A stretch of 33,905 nt of DNA from a virus: positions 1 to 33,905 of the IMG/VR virus record IMGVR_UViG_3300010885_059158, one strand, 5' to 3'. The notes beneath the pieces were generated by a model, which saw nothing but the letters and a program-made list of their open reading frames with translations, was not told where the DNA came from and did not search any database. The translations under genes and the position numbers were made by a program. Shown here piece after piece: positions 1 to 7,879 of the stretch; the stretch's first letter is position 1; each line of letters opens with the position of its first letter.

Positions 1-674
1 AATCAGACTATGGTCAGATTGTTCTTCATACATTTAGATTTGATGGACTTCTTGGAACAGCATATGAAAATGCTCCAACTTTAACTGAAAGAAAAGAAAT
101 ATACAATATTGGTACACCTACTGCTCTTCCTAGCTTTACAGTAATGGGTAATGCTTTCAATGTTGAATCCCAAGTTGATATAACTCCTAACTTCTGTATA
201 GCAAGAAATGATGCAGGTGTTACTTTTGCAAATATAGGAGATGAATTCCCTATATTAGGATTAGCAATAAGAGCAGGGGAACCATATCAGAGAGCAGACA
301 TTCAACTCAACAATATTCATATAATGGATACTGCAAATTTAAATAAAGATAATAATCTTGCAGCAATCTCTTGGAGATTGGTTTTAAATCCATCAATTCA
401 GGGAACATTACCAACTCCAACTAACATAGGAAAAGCTTCCAGACAATGGGCATATACAACAGCAAATTCTGTATCTGGTGGACAGGATTTATTAGGTGGT
501 TATATTGTATCTAGATCAACAGAGGATTTAAACACTCAACTAAACTTCCTTAATATGGGATCAAATATTGATAATACAGATTCAGATAAAATAGTTTTAG
601 TTGTAAAAAGACTTACTAATAGTACAGCAGATCCAAATATAGTTGCTACAATGAACTTTGGAGAAGCACTCTAA
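1..674 (+). CDS. Partial virion-type protein, 5' end outside window
   Basis: The reading frame is open from the first complete codon at base 3 to the stop at 672-674, so the gene enters from the left and at least 224 C-terminal residues are present. The Met at 144 is probably internal, because the upstream part (codons for SDYGQIVLHTFRFDG and onward) reads as ordinary protein. The sequence is rich in Asn, Thr and Ile with few charged runs, as in beta-rich phage structural proteins. I see no catalytic motif and do not recognise the family. The gene is followed at once by a small late-type gene and then by baseplate genes, so a tail or baseplate role is likely but inferred from position only. 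Confidence 0.75.
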   Translation, partial: SDYGQIVLHTFRFDGLLGTAYENAPTLTERKEIYNIGTPTALPSFTVMGNAFNVESQVDITPNFCIARNDAGVTFANIGDEFPILGLAIRAGEPYQRADIQLNNIHIMDTANLNKDNNLAAISWRLVLNPSIQGTLPTPTNIGKASRQWAYTTANSVSGGQDLLGGYIVSRSTEDLNTQLNFLNMGSNIDNTDSDKIVLVVKRLTNSTADPNIVATMNFGEAL

Positions 675-677
675 TTG

Positions 678-685
678 ATTAAATA
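678..685 (+). promoter_or_regulatory. T4-type late promoter candidate (ATTAAATA)
   Basis: One mismatch to TATAAATA, 16 nt before the ATG at 694. If the octamer spans -13 to -6 as in T4, transcription would start about 3 nt before the ATG. Confidence 0.4.
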
Positions 686-693
686 ATATATCT

Positions 694-894
694 ATGGCAA
701 ACTATACACCAAATCGTAAGTACACAAAGAAGAATATGTCAAATACAACTAAATCTGCATACTTCAAGGAAGAACCTAAAGTAGAAAAAGTTAAGCCAAA
801 AGTTACAAAACTTACTTCCAAGACTGTTAAAGTTGAAGAGAAGAAATCTTTGGTAGATAAGGCTGTATCTTGGATTAAAGGACTCGTTAAGTAA
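694..894 (+). CDS. Small basic Lys-rich protein, unknown function
   Basis: A 66-residue protein rich in Lys, with a disordered-looking N-terminal two thirds (NYTPNRKYTKKN, KVEKVKPKVTKLTSK) and a short amphipathic C-terminal segment (LVDKAVSWIKGLVK). It is 19 nt downstream of the preceding gene and has its own late-type octamer at 678-685, with no Shine-Dalgarno. The family is not recognised. The charge and late promoter would fit a small virion or nucleic-acid-associated protein, but nothing in the sequence proves that. Confidence 0.65.
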   Translation: MANYTPNRKYTKKNMSNTTKSAYFKEEPKVEKVKPKVTKLTSKTVKVEEKKSLVDKAVSWIKGLVK

Positions 895-906
895 GTAGTG
901 TATTAT

Positions 907-924
907 AAGGCCTATAACGGCCTT
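907..924 (+). terminator. Candidate hairpin terminator
   Basis: A perfect 6-bp stem (AAGGCC/GGCCTT) with a 6-nt loop, 13 nt after the stop of the small basic gene and before the late-type promoter of the next gene. The following sequence (CTCCTTAGTTT) is only moderately T-rich, so termination is plausible but not strong. Confidence 0.4.
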
Positions 925-976
925 CTCCTTAGTTTAATAGCCTTATACAGTAAACTTGTTATTCTTAGTTTTTAGA

Positions 977-984
977 GCTAAATA
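977..984 (+). promoter_or_regulatory. Late promoter candidate (GCTAAATA)
   Basis: A weaker match to the late octamer, 22 nt before the ATG at 999 and after the hairpin at 907-924. It is listed because it follows the same placement rule as the stronger sites. Confidence 0.3.
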
Positions 985-998
985 ATATAGATTAATAT

Positions 999-2453
999 AT
1001 GGCTGATCCGCAAGTAACAACATTCAATGGTGATAACACACAGGTTGCTCTTCAAGAACAAAAAGTTATTAATGATGCATATGCTGATCAATTAGCAAAT
1101 GCTGAAATAACTAAACTATTAAATAAAAACGCGCCAACCTCAAGCACTCCTTCAGCAGGTAGTAAAAGCCAGCCAGCCTATGCTACACCGGCTCCTTCAG
1201 GTAGTCGTTCTTACGGTACTGCCTCTACTCAAAGAACTATTGACGTATTAAGAAAAATACCTAGTAAAAAGAGTTTAGCGGATAAGATGGAATCACTATT
1301 CCTTGGTACAGGTTCAAATTCTCTATCCGGTAATTTAAATCAGTACGAAACAAATGTAGCACATACTATATTTGCGCAAGAAAAAATGTTTGCTGAAACA
1401 ACAAGTTCAGTTGTCTCAGCAGTTAACACGAGTATTCAATCAGGTGTTAACACTATTGTATCTACATTAGAAAATACATCAAAAGAAATACACGAAACAT
1501 TAAAACCTGTATCAAAAGCCGTCGGAGGCACTTTTAGTACATTAAATCAAATGCTTAGTAGCCCGACAGGTATTCCAGAATTTTTAGGACGTCAAGTCGG
1601 TCATCTTATTAAAGCAGTAAATCCGGAATTTTATGATAGAATGAATGCTACTTTTAAGAGTAATAAAGTACAAAATATAAAAAATATACCCGGACAAGTG
1701 GTAGGTAGTATTCGTAGTATTGTAAATATGTTTGATGCTGTTCTTTCTTTACCTGCTGCTTTAATATCAGATATATATAATGGTTTACAAGATATAATGA
1801 GGGAAATTAGCTCTGCTATTGATCAGGTAGAAGCAGCAGTACAGAAATTTATTTTTGGTAAAGACGGCTTACTTGATAGTATTGTTAGTTTTGAAGATTT
1901 TGGAGAATTTTTAGGAACTATACAAGAATTAGCAGGGTATGCTGTGGGTATTAGTCAAACCTTTGCCGGGGCTACTTCTATTGCTAATATAGCTTTACAA
2001 ACCACTAGCTATATAAATCAGTTTGTAAGTTTTGTAAATAACCCTCTTAATTTAGCTTTTGCTTACGCACCTCCCGTTGTCAGTCAAGGTTTGTACGCTC
2101 TTCGAAACCCTCAAGCTATTTTCAATCAGCTTCTCCCCCCTCAACTATCTCAAGGCTTTGCTCAAATATCTAAAATGACAGGTCTTGGTTTTAACGGTAA
2201 TATGGGGTACGGGTTAGCAGGAGTATTACAAGGCTTACAAGGCGGTATGGTGAGTAGTATTTTAAAAAATTATTCAAGACAATACCCTATACTTGCCCCT
2301 TTATTAACCCTGGCACCTGGAGTAAGTACAGTAACATATAATCAGTCTTATAAACCTTTATATACACCATCCCCAATTAACCCTGCAATTAAAATAACCC
2401 AAAAAGGTATGCCAATAAATATACTCTCAGCCCCACCAATAAAAACAAAATAA
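999..2453 (+). CDS. Tail/baseplate-associated structural protein, unknown family
   Basis: 484 residues. Roughly residues 45-80 form a Ser/Thr/Pro/Ala-rich, probably unstructured linker. From about 110 to 330 the protein is helical and low in Pro, with long amphipathic stretches (for example TTSSVVSAVNTSIQSGVNTI, SAIDQVEAAVQKFIF) that could form coiled coil. The C-terminal third is hydrophobic and Gly/Pro-rich and ends in a basic tail. No enzymatic motif is visible. Its stop is one base before the ATG of the gp5-like hub gene, so the two are co-transcribed and probably act in the same baseplate or tail-tube-tip assembly. The precise role is not known. Confidence 0.6.
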   Translation: MADPQVTTFNGDNTQVALQEQKVINDAYADQLANAEITKLLNKNAPTSSTPSAGSKSQPAYATPAPSGSRSYGTASTQRTIDVLRKIPSKKSLADKMESLFLGTGSNSLSGNLNQYETNVAHTIFAQEKMFAETTSSVVSAVNTSIQSGVNTIVSTLENTSKEIHETLKPVSKAVGGTFSTLNQMLSSPTGIPEFLGRQVGHLIKAVNPEFYDRMNATFKSNKVQNIKNIPGQVVGSIRSIVNMFDAVLSLPAALISDIYNGLQDIMREISSAIDQVEAAVQKFIFGKDGLLDSIVSFEDFGEFLGTIQELAGYAVGISQTFAGATSIANIALQTTSYINQFVSFVNNPLNLAFAYAPPVVSQGLYALRNPQAIFNQLLPPQLSQGFAQISKMTGLGFNGNMGYGLAGVLQGLQGGMVSSILKNYSRQYPILAPLLTLAPGVSTVTYNQSYKPLYTPSPINPAIKITQKGMPINILSAPPIKTK

Positions 2454-2454
2454 T

Positions 2455-4572
2455 ATGCAAAAATATTACGGAAATTACTTAGGTTTATGTATCAGTAATG
2501 CTGACCCTGAATATAGAGGAAGGGTACAAATTTTCATTCCTCACATCATGCCAGCTCTATATGAAGGCTGGAATCAAGATGGAAAAGATATCTCTATACA
2601 AGGTGTAGGAGATAATGTTGTTAATGGTTTAAACTCTGATGTTATTGCTAGGCTTAGTAAGATTCTACCTTGGGCAGAAGCTGCTTCCCCTATTATGGGA
2701 GGCTCCTCCTCTGGCACTCTTTCCCAGTTAGGTCAAGCGTTTGTACAAACTGCTGCAGCAGGATTTACTGGAGGTGTAAGTACGGCAGTACAAGCTGTAA
2801 AAAACTATTTTAATCAATCACCAGTTCAATCTCCTACAACCGGAGGAACTGGAGGAAACTGGGGAGGTTCATTACCTAAATTAGAAAGTATTTTACCACA
2901 GAATCAAACTTTTAAACCATCAAACGATAAAAGAGAAGAACGACTTACAAAGGATGGAAATGTGTCTGACCACTATTTAGGAAATCCTAACGCGTATGCT
3001 GTAGATTTAGGAGTAAATTCAACGTTTAATGGAAATACCCAACTTGCAACACAAACTGCAATAGAGACAGTAAATAACATTAAAAAATCTATAGGAGAAC
3101 CACCTATAACATCTTGGAGTCAGGTAACTAATGGTTATTATTCTACACCTAAAGGCAAGCCGACTCCAGACGGTTTTAGAATTCAGGTAATATGGCAATC
3201 CCAGGTAGGAGGTAATCATAATGATCATGTTCATGTAGGTGTTATGGTTGATAATACAGGAAAATCTAAAACAGCAACTGCTCCAACAGCACGTGCTGAA
3301 ACCATGGGTCATCAAGACCCTCAAGTCCCTAACCCTCTAGATGGTCAAACAAAAACTGCTGCCGGCCAGCCTAACCCTACTGTTGGTTATGAAGTAATTA
3401 ATGATGGAAAATTTAATACACAATTAAAACAGTTTCAAAATTTTTACAATCAAAATTATTCAGTTTTTGATACTATATCTCAACAAGCAAAAACTAAAAC
3501 CGGATATGATATCCCTCCTTCGTTATTAGCCTCTATATATGCAAGAGAATCCTCAGCTTATGAATATCCTGAAGTAGGTGTCTCTACTGATAAATGGTAC
3601 AGAAATTTTGCAGAGGGTAATGAATACTCTGAAGGCCCAGTGAATACGAATCAATTTATATCAGATGCAGTTGATAGTATAGTAAAAGAAAAGGGTCATT
3701 TTAAAGGTGTTGACCCTAATGATTTTCAATCTCAATTAAATGCCGCAGAAGCTTGGAATGGTCCCGGGTATCGAAACAAACCTGGTGGTAACCCTTATTT
3801 ATACAATGGAACAACCGGTTATACTATTGGTCAATATCCTCAAGATCCCAAAACTGGAAAGGATCTGCCTTATGACCCTACTAGACCAGATAAAAACCCA
3901 GGTGTCGCTTTAATGCTCAATAGTTTAAATGGAATGCCTATACCTTCTGCAAGCAATAGCCATCAACTTATATCAGATAGTCATGGGGCAACATCAACTT
4001 ACAATCACAACAATACAACAAAAGGTATGTTTAGTTACCCTTCACCTGGTGCCATGCTTTGGTTATTCTTTCAAGAAGGTAATCCTTTATTCCCTGTTTA
4101 TTTTGCTGCTAATTATGGTAAGTCAGAGTGGCAGAGTGTTTATAAAAATTCTTCACCAGGCTCCGGCTACGCCCACACACCAACAAAAAATAACCCTGTA
4201 CAGTCTGAAGGTGTAGTTTATAATACAGGTGTTGGAGGGTTTAGAAGCGAGAACACAACCCATCTTACTGATCCTACACAAGATCAAAAAAGTTTTATGG
4301 TGTATGGTAATGATGGTTCAAATATGTTTTTTAATGACGGTTATCATCAAATTTTTTCAAAGTACGATAGAAGAGATCAAGTAGAAGGAGACAGATTTCA
4401 TTCTACTTTAGGTTATAAAGAAGAATTAGTACAAGGTAGTAATAGCCATACAACAATGGGTGATATAGTAATAAGATGTGGTAATACTACCCAGGCAGCA
4501 GTTGATGCTTTTAATAAGATACAAGAAATACAGCATAAGGTACATGCCCCGCTAACACAAACAAAAAAGTAG
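2455..4572 (+). CDS. gp5-like baseplate hub with inserted peptidase-like and lysozyme-like domains
   Basis: 705 residues. Residues 1-85 look like the first half of a gp5/VgrG OB fold (YRGRVQIFIP at 20-29; LPWAEAASPIMGG at 71-83). The second half appears only at 523-555 (KGMFSYPSPGAMLWLFFQEG, then NPLFPVYFAANYG). The roughly 435 residues between hold two candidate cell-wall domains. The first (about 155-265) has SDHYLGNPNAYAVDL at 171-185 and NHNDHVHVG at 254-262, resembling the SxHxxG...D and HxH metal motifs of M15/LAS D,D-peptidases. The second (about 320-490) has SIYARESS, with Glu365 as a candidate acid, and AWNGPGYRNKPGGNPYLYNG at 433-452, a pattern seen in lysozyme/transglycosylase-like proteins. 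The C-terminal region (600-675) resembles the post-OB part of gp5/VgrG proteins. Likely role: central spike hub that opens peptidoglycan during injection. The hub call is fairly secure; exact enzyme classes are inferred. Confidence 0.72.
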   Translation: MQKYYGNYLGLCISNADPEYRGRVQIFIPHIMPALYEGWNQDGKDISIQGVGDNVVNGLNSDVIARLSKILPWAEAASPIMGGSSSGTLSQLGQAFVQTAAAGFTGGVSTAVQAVKNYFNQSPVQSPTTGGTGGNWGGSLPKLESILPQNQTFKPSNDKREERLTKDGNVSDHYLGNPNAYAVDLGVNSTFNGNTQLATQTAIETVNNIKKSIGEPPITSWSQVTNGYYSTPKGKPTPDGFRIQVIWQSQVGGNHNDHVHVGVMVDNTGKSKTATAPTARAETMGHQDPQVPNPLDGQTKTAAGQPNPTVGYEVINDGKFNTQLKQFQNFYNQNYSVFDTISQQAKTKTGYDIPPSLLASIYARESSAYEYPEVGVSTDKWYRNFAEGNEYSEGPVNTNQFISDAVDSIVKEKGHFKGVDPNDFQSQLNAAEAWNGPGYRNKPGGNPYLYNGTTGYTIGQYPQDPKTGKDLPYDPTRPDKNPGVALMLNSLNGMPIPSASNSHQLISDSHGATSTYNHNNTTKGMFSYPSPGAMLWLFFQEGNPLFPVYFAANYGKSEWQSVYKNSSPGSGYAHTPTKNNPVQSEGVVYNTGVGGFRSENTTHLTDPTQDQKSFMVYGNDGSNMFFNDGYHQIFSKYDRRDQVEGDRFHSTLGYKEELVQGSNSHTTMGDIVIRCGNTTQAAVDAFNKIQEIQHKVHAPLTQTKK

Positions 4573-4607
4573 CTAGAAACTTATAAAAACATTAATTAAA
4601 TTATACT

Positions 4608-6017
4608 ATGGCCGATCAACCAGCACAGAGAAAAGTAGACTGTCCTATATGTACAGGAACAGTTACTCCTAATCAAAACGGAAAAGTTTTTTCGTATATT
4701 ACAGGGTTCTGTCAAAGACATAATATAGTAATCCCGACCGCTTTATTAAACTACTTTAAAGAGCGTTTACAGATACCGAAATCTGATATTTTAGAAGGTA
4801 AGTGTGAAGCCTGTAATAATACAGGAACAATAAAAGACCCTACTGATGATTCAGCAAAGTACGAACAAGTAAAATCATTAGTACAACAAAATATTAAAGA
4901 AGTAACAGATCTTGAAGCTCTATTATCCCCTCCTGGTGGTAATTTTTCTGCTACCTTTCAAGGTGATGGTTCAGTTCAATTCGGCTTAGGTATGAATACT
5001 GTTCCCTCTTATCGACAAGACCCTGACGGTCTTCGACTTAAGCAAATGGTTATAAAACCTAAGGGTACAATTCCTGCAGGTGGTAAAGCGGTTCAAACAA
5101 TAGGTACTAACCCGACATCCTCTCCAGGTGGTACCTTCACTATAGCGTGCGGTAATAGTTTTAGAGTTGTAACAGGTTCAATAGGTATTGAAATGAATAC
5201 AGGAGGACCGGTTACCATTAGCGGGGGTATAATGAGTTTTACAGGTGCTGAAGTTACTATAGGTAGTTCATCTAAAACAGCTATAGGAGGAGATGTTGTT
5301 AGTATAGATGGTAAGAGTATAGAATGTTCACCTACTGATGGAGCTTTTATAGTGAAGGGTCATATTGATAGTACTGGCGATATTAAGAGTGGAGGTAATA
5401 TTCACGGGGAAAGCGGCACGTTTGTGGACCTCACCTGTGTAGGTGCAAACGAGACATCTAAAATAGGTTCACCTAATGACTTAATTACAGGAGGACCAAA
5501 GTGGGGAGGCCCTGTAGAAGATGCTTCATTATGGGCTATTAAAGATCTTGCTTTTGCTGCTAAAAAGAATATGTCAGATTGGAGATTTGCTCAACAGCTT
5601 GTTGCTCCTGCTGGAATTAGTGCTCTCTCCGATAAAATAGCAAATTTAGTTTATAGTTTGTTAACTACAGAATTAGTACCCAGTGGTTATGTTGAAATAG
5701 CTTCTATACCCGGTTTAGAATTAGCAGAGGCACTTCTCTTTCCTGTATACTTGTACCCTCATCATCACGGTTTACCTAACTTACGATTAACAGTTGATAC
5801 CCACGTTGTAGCTGCTAACAAAAAAGATAAAGCAGAAGATGTACGTAGTAGTGCTGTTGCTAGTAATAACTCCGGAGGTGCACCTTCTACAAGACAGCAT
5901 ACAACAGCTTTAGATGCCGCCCTTAGTATATTCGGTACTTCTACTGCCGCAATTGGTACATCTTTAGAAACTCTAGCGAAAGGTCTCTTTAGGCCATCAG
6001 GTAGTGATGTAGCTTAA
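4608..6017 (+). CDS. Baseplate spike-like protein with N-terminal zinc knuckle
   Basis: 469 residues. The N-terminus carries two paired-Cys motifs, CPIC (12-15) and CEAC (66-69), spaced like a zinc ribbon. The middle (about 100-280) is Gly/Thr/Ile/Ser-rich with alternating hydrophobics (PVTISGGIMSFTGAEVTIG, AFIVKGHIDSTGDIKSGGNI), the look of the beta-prism/beta-helix found after the gp5 OB fold and in phage spikes. The C-terminal part is helical and contains a His cluster (YPHHHG) near residue 385. It follows the hub gene by 35 nt, so it probably supplies or caps the membrane-piercing needle. Its stop overlaps the stop of the convergent minus-strand gene by 3 bases. The exact T4 counterpart is uncertain. 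Confidence 0.6.
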   Translation: MADQPAQRKVDCPICTGTVTPNQNGKVFSYITGFCQRHNIVIPTALLNYFKERLQIPKSDILEGKCEACNNTGTIKDPTDDSAKYEQVKSLVQQNIKEVTDLEALLSPPGGNFSATFQGDGSVQFGLGMNTVPSYRQDPDGLRLKQMVIKPKGTIPAGGKAVQTIGTNPTSSPGGTFTIACGNSFRVVTGSIGIEMNTGGPVTISGGIMSFTGAEVTIGSSSKTAIGGDVVSIDGKSIECSPTDGAFIVKGHIDSTGDIKSGGNIHGESGTFVDLTCVGANETSKIGSPNDLITGGPKWGGPVEDASLWAIKDLAFAAKKNMSDWRFAQQLVAPAGISALSDKIANLVYSLLTTELVPSGYVEIASIPGLELAEALLFPVYLYPHHHGLPNLRLTVDTHVVAANKKDKAEDVRSSAVASNNSGGAPSTRQHTTALDAALSIFGTSTAAIGTSLETLAKGLFRPSGSDVA

Positions 6018-6475
6018 TTATGTATATTGATAAAGTGTGTTAATAGTTTTTGTGCTATTACTTTTGTATTTGCTTTAGAGATATATTCAACGGGTATACT
6101 GTTAACAATCTCGTGAAACTCGATATACTTTTTTACTTTGTCATGATTTACGTTAAATTGTTCCCCGTCATGAGTAGCAAAAGCGTTACCTAAATGCTCA
6201 CAATTTGTTTCTAAATGCTCTAAATGTTGTTCGTTTACAATTTCTTGTTGTTCTCTTATTTCAGATAACGCTTTAATACAAGCATGTGGACAAAAGTCTT
6301 CTGGAGTCTCTAAATCATGTATAGTGGGAAATACATGACCTTCATCAAAGTATTGATTTTTTAAACTATTATAAGGATGAGGATCACCTGTTAATGAAGG
6401 TAGAAGTGTGCTAGTTATATTATTAAGTTTATTCAGTAAATCTTCAGATTGTGATTGTAAATTTGTTTCATCCAT
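6014..6475 (-). CDS. Unknown acidic His-rich protein
   Basis: 153 residues, helical and acidic, with many His residues, notably in 100-125 (EQHLEHLETNCEHLGNAFATH). The spacing of His/Glu/Cys might bind metal, but no known motif is recognised. It lies downstream of phoH on the same strand. A candidate early promoter (TAGATT-16 bp-TATAAT, reading left) ends 10 bases before the ATG, giving a predicted leader of only a few bases. It converges with the spike gene with a 4-base end overlap. Confidence 0.6.
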   Translation of the reverse strand: MDETNLQSQSEDLLNKLNNITSTLLPSLTGDPHPYNSLKNQYFDEGHVFPTIHDLETPEDFCPHACIKALSEIREQQEIVNEQHLEHLETNCEHLGNAFATHDGEQFNVNHDKVKKYIEFHEIVNSIPVEYISKANTKVIAQKLLTHFINIHN

Positions 6476-6485
6476 AATATAACTT

Positions 6486-6513
6486 ATTATAGACTACCTA
6501 ACAATACAATCTA
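6486..6513 (-). promoter_or_regulatory. Early (sigma70-like) promoter candidate
   Basis: Read on the minus strand: TAGATT (6513-6508), a 16-bp spacer, TATAAT (6491-6486). The spacer length matches the candidate promoters at 15519-15546 and 25029-25056. The predicted start lies about 4 nt before the ATG of the 153-aa gene. Confidence 0.45.
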
Positions 6514-7287
6514 CTTTTTATATATTTCTAACTTCTCTACAATGAACTTTAGAATGCCAGAACGCATGATGTCTTCTTTTCCAAGTTCAACACAGTAAAT
6601 GCCTTGAGCTCTAGATTCTTCATTATTAAAGATATCAAACATTGGCTTAAAGCCGGACTTACCTTTTTCTTTAATATCCGTCTGCATTGGATCACCACAA
6701 AATACAAATTTACTGAAGTTACCAATACGTGTAATAATTGTTTGAATTTCTGAAAACTCAGCATTTTGCATCTCGTCAGCTATAATAAAGTTAACATTAA
6801 AAGAAGCACCACGAAGAAAGTTAATAGGTATAGGCTTTACTCTTTCCTCTTGTACAAGCTTATTGATGTCCTGCTGTTTAATAAGTTCTTCCATCTTATC
6901 TACTAAAGGCATAGCAAATGGTTTCATCTTATCACCTGCTTCCCCAGGAAGAAAGCCTAATGATTTAGAAGCACTTTCAATAACTGAACGAATATAAATG
7001 ATTTCACTTATCTTTCTTTCACTTAAAAGCTTGAGTGCACAATAGGTAGCCAGTATACTTTTTGACGTACCTGCTGGACCACTTATAAAAACAATCTTAG
7101 TATTTTTATCGTTAATGAGATTAATAATATCTCTTTGTTTATCTGTCCAAGGAAGATCTCGAACTATTAAATCGAATCCTATTTTATCTCTTTGAAAGAC
7201 GTATGGGGAGTTATCCTTGATTTCCATTTTCTTGGTAATCGAAGGCTTGACGGGTGCAGCTTTCGCTGTACGCTTTTTATGGCTCAT
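6511..7287 (-). CDS. phoH: PhoH-like ATPase
   Basis: 258 residues with the PhoH-family P-loop ATPase layout: Walker A GPAGTSKS at 70-77, Walker B FIIADEMQN at 167-175, and the downstream GDPMQTD at 198-204 typical of PhoH. The first 25 residues are a basic Lys/Ala/Pro-rich extension. PhoH-like genes are common in T4-like phages of aquatic bacteria; biochemically the family is tied to RNA processing and NTP hydrolysis, but its phage role is unsettled. The start MSHKK fits a late-type context (TTAAATA on the minus strand about 14 nt upstream). Length is usual for phage PhoH. Confidence 0.92.
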   Translation of the reverse strand: MSHKKRTAKAAPVKPSITKKMEIKDNSPYVFQRDKIGFDLIVRDLPWTDKQRDIINLINDKNTKIVFISGPAGTSKSILATYCALKLLSERKISEIIYIRSVIESASKSLGFLPGEAGDKMKPFAMPLVDKMEELIKQQDINKLVQEERVKPIPINFLRGASFNVNFIIADEMQNAEFSEIQTIITRIGNFSKFVFCGDPMQTDIKEKGKSGFKPMFDIFNNEESRAQGIYCVELGKEDIMRSGILKFIVEKLEIYKK

Positions 7288-7310
7288 CTATTAATATTTA
7301 ATCAAAACTA

Positions 7311-7343
7311 TTGCATAGATTTGTATTATTGTTTATATATAAT
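7311..7343 (+). promoter_or_regulatory. Early promoter candidate
   Basis: TTGCAT (7311-7316), 17-bp spacer, TATATA (7334-7339), continuing into TATAAT (7338-7343). It lies between the divergent phoH and the 108-aa gene, and places the transcript start within about 0-4 nt of the ATG at 7350. Confidence 0.35.
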
Positions 7344-7349
7344 TGTAAC

Positions 7350-7676
7350 ATGACAGCCTTTGAACTTAACGAAGAGTTAAAAGAGAGATGTGTCTTGTTA
7401 GGCGCTAAAAAAACTATTACAACACATTTTAAAGAAGGTGTACCTCTATTACCAGAACCTTTCTGGGAAACAATTGTTATAATACCTTTAAGCCTACATA
7501 AAAATTATATTAAAGTAATTTACTCCCTAATTAATGAGTATATGCAGATATTTGAAAAGAATAATTTCTTTTGTGCAAAACCGGTATTAGAATTTAGCTA
7601 TGGAGAACCAAGAATAATATACGCAATATTTCCTGAAAAACTTTCTTTCACAAAAAAGTTGATAAAGGACGTATAA
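7350..7676 (+). CDS. Unknown 108-aa protein
   Basis: I start the gene at the ATG at 7350 (MTAFELNEELKE), because the longer frame from 7311 would begin inside the candidate promoter and give an implausible hydrophobic N-terminus. The protein is mixed alpha/beta with a conserved-looking hydrophobic core (WETIVIIPLSLHKNYIKVI) and ends TKKLIKDV. No family is recognised. The last codons and stop overlap the TATAAATA late promoter of the next gene, which shows how tightly the region is packed. Confidence 0.6.
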   Translation: MTAFELNEELKERCVLLGAKKTITTHFKEGVPLLPEPFWETIVIIPLSLHKNYIKVIYSLINEYMQIFEKNNFFCAKPVLEFSYGEPRIIYAIFPEKLSFTKKLIKDV

Positions 7677-7679
7677 ATA
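7672..7679 (+). promoter_or_regulatory. T4-type late promoter (TATAAATA, exact)
   Basis: Exact match to the T4 late consensus, 24 nt before the ATG at 7696, overlapping the stop codon of the upstream gene. Confidence 0.7.
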
Positions 7680-7695
7680 GATAAAAATTATACCC

Positions 7696-7878
7696 ATGAA
7701 ACTTAAAAAGAACGAAATAGAATCCTTAATAGAGCACGCCTTAGATGATATTATATCTCAAGTTTTTGAAAACCAGTTCGCAAGTCTTAGTGACTTAGAG
7801 TATGCTATAGATTATCTTAAAGAAAAGATAAACGACTTAGAGGCTGAAGACTTTGAAGACTCTATTACAGAAGAGTAA
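7696..7878 (+). CDS. Small acidic helical protein, unknown
   Basis: 60 residues, strongly acidic at the C-terminus (DLEAEDFEDSITEE) and helical throughout, with a heptad-like pattern (IESLIEHALDDIISQVF). It stands behind an exact TATAAATA late promoter, so it should be made late, perhaps as a small capsid or scaffold-like component. That role is inferred only from charge and timing. It converges on the 184-aa minus-strand gene with one base between stops. Confidence 0.6.
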   Translation: MKLKKNEIESLIEHALDDIISQVFENQFASLSDLEYAIDYLKEKINDLEAEDFEDSITEE

Positions 7879-7879
7879 T

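Noticed and set aside
3019-4216. ORFs at 3019-3324 (-) and 3929-4216 (+)
   Set aside because: Both overlap the well-supported hub gene in other frames and have no recognisable motif or start context.
7311-7349. N-terminal extension of the 108-aa gene (MHRFVLLFIYNCN)
   Set aside because: It would begin inside the candidate promoter; the ATG at 7350 fits the near-leaderless pattern of the other genes.
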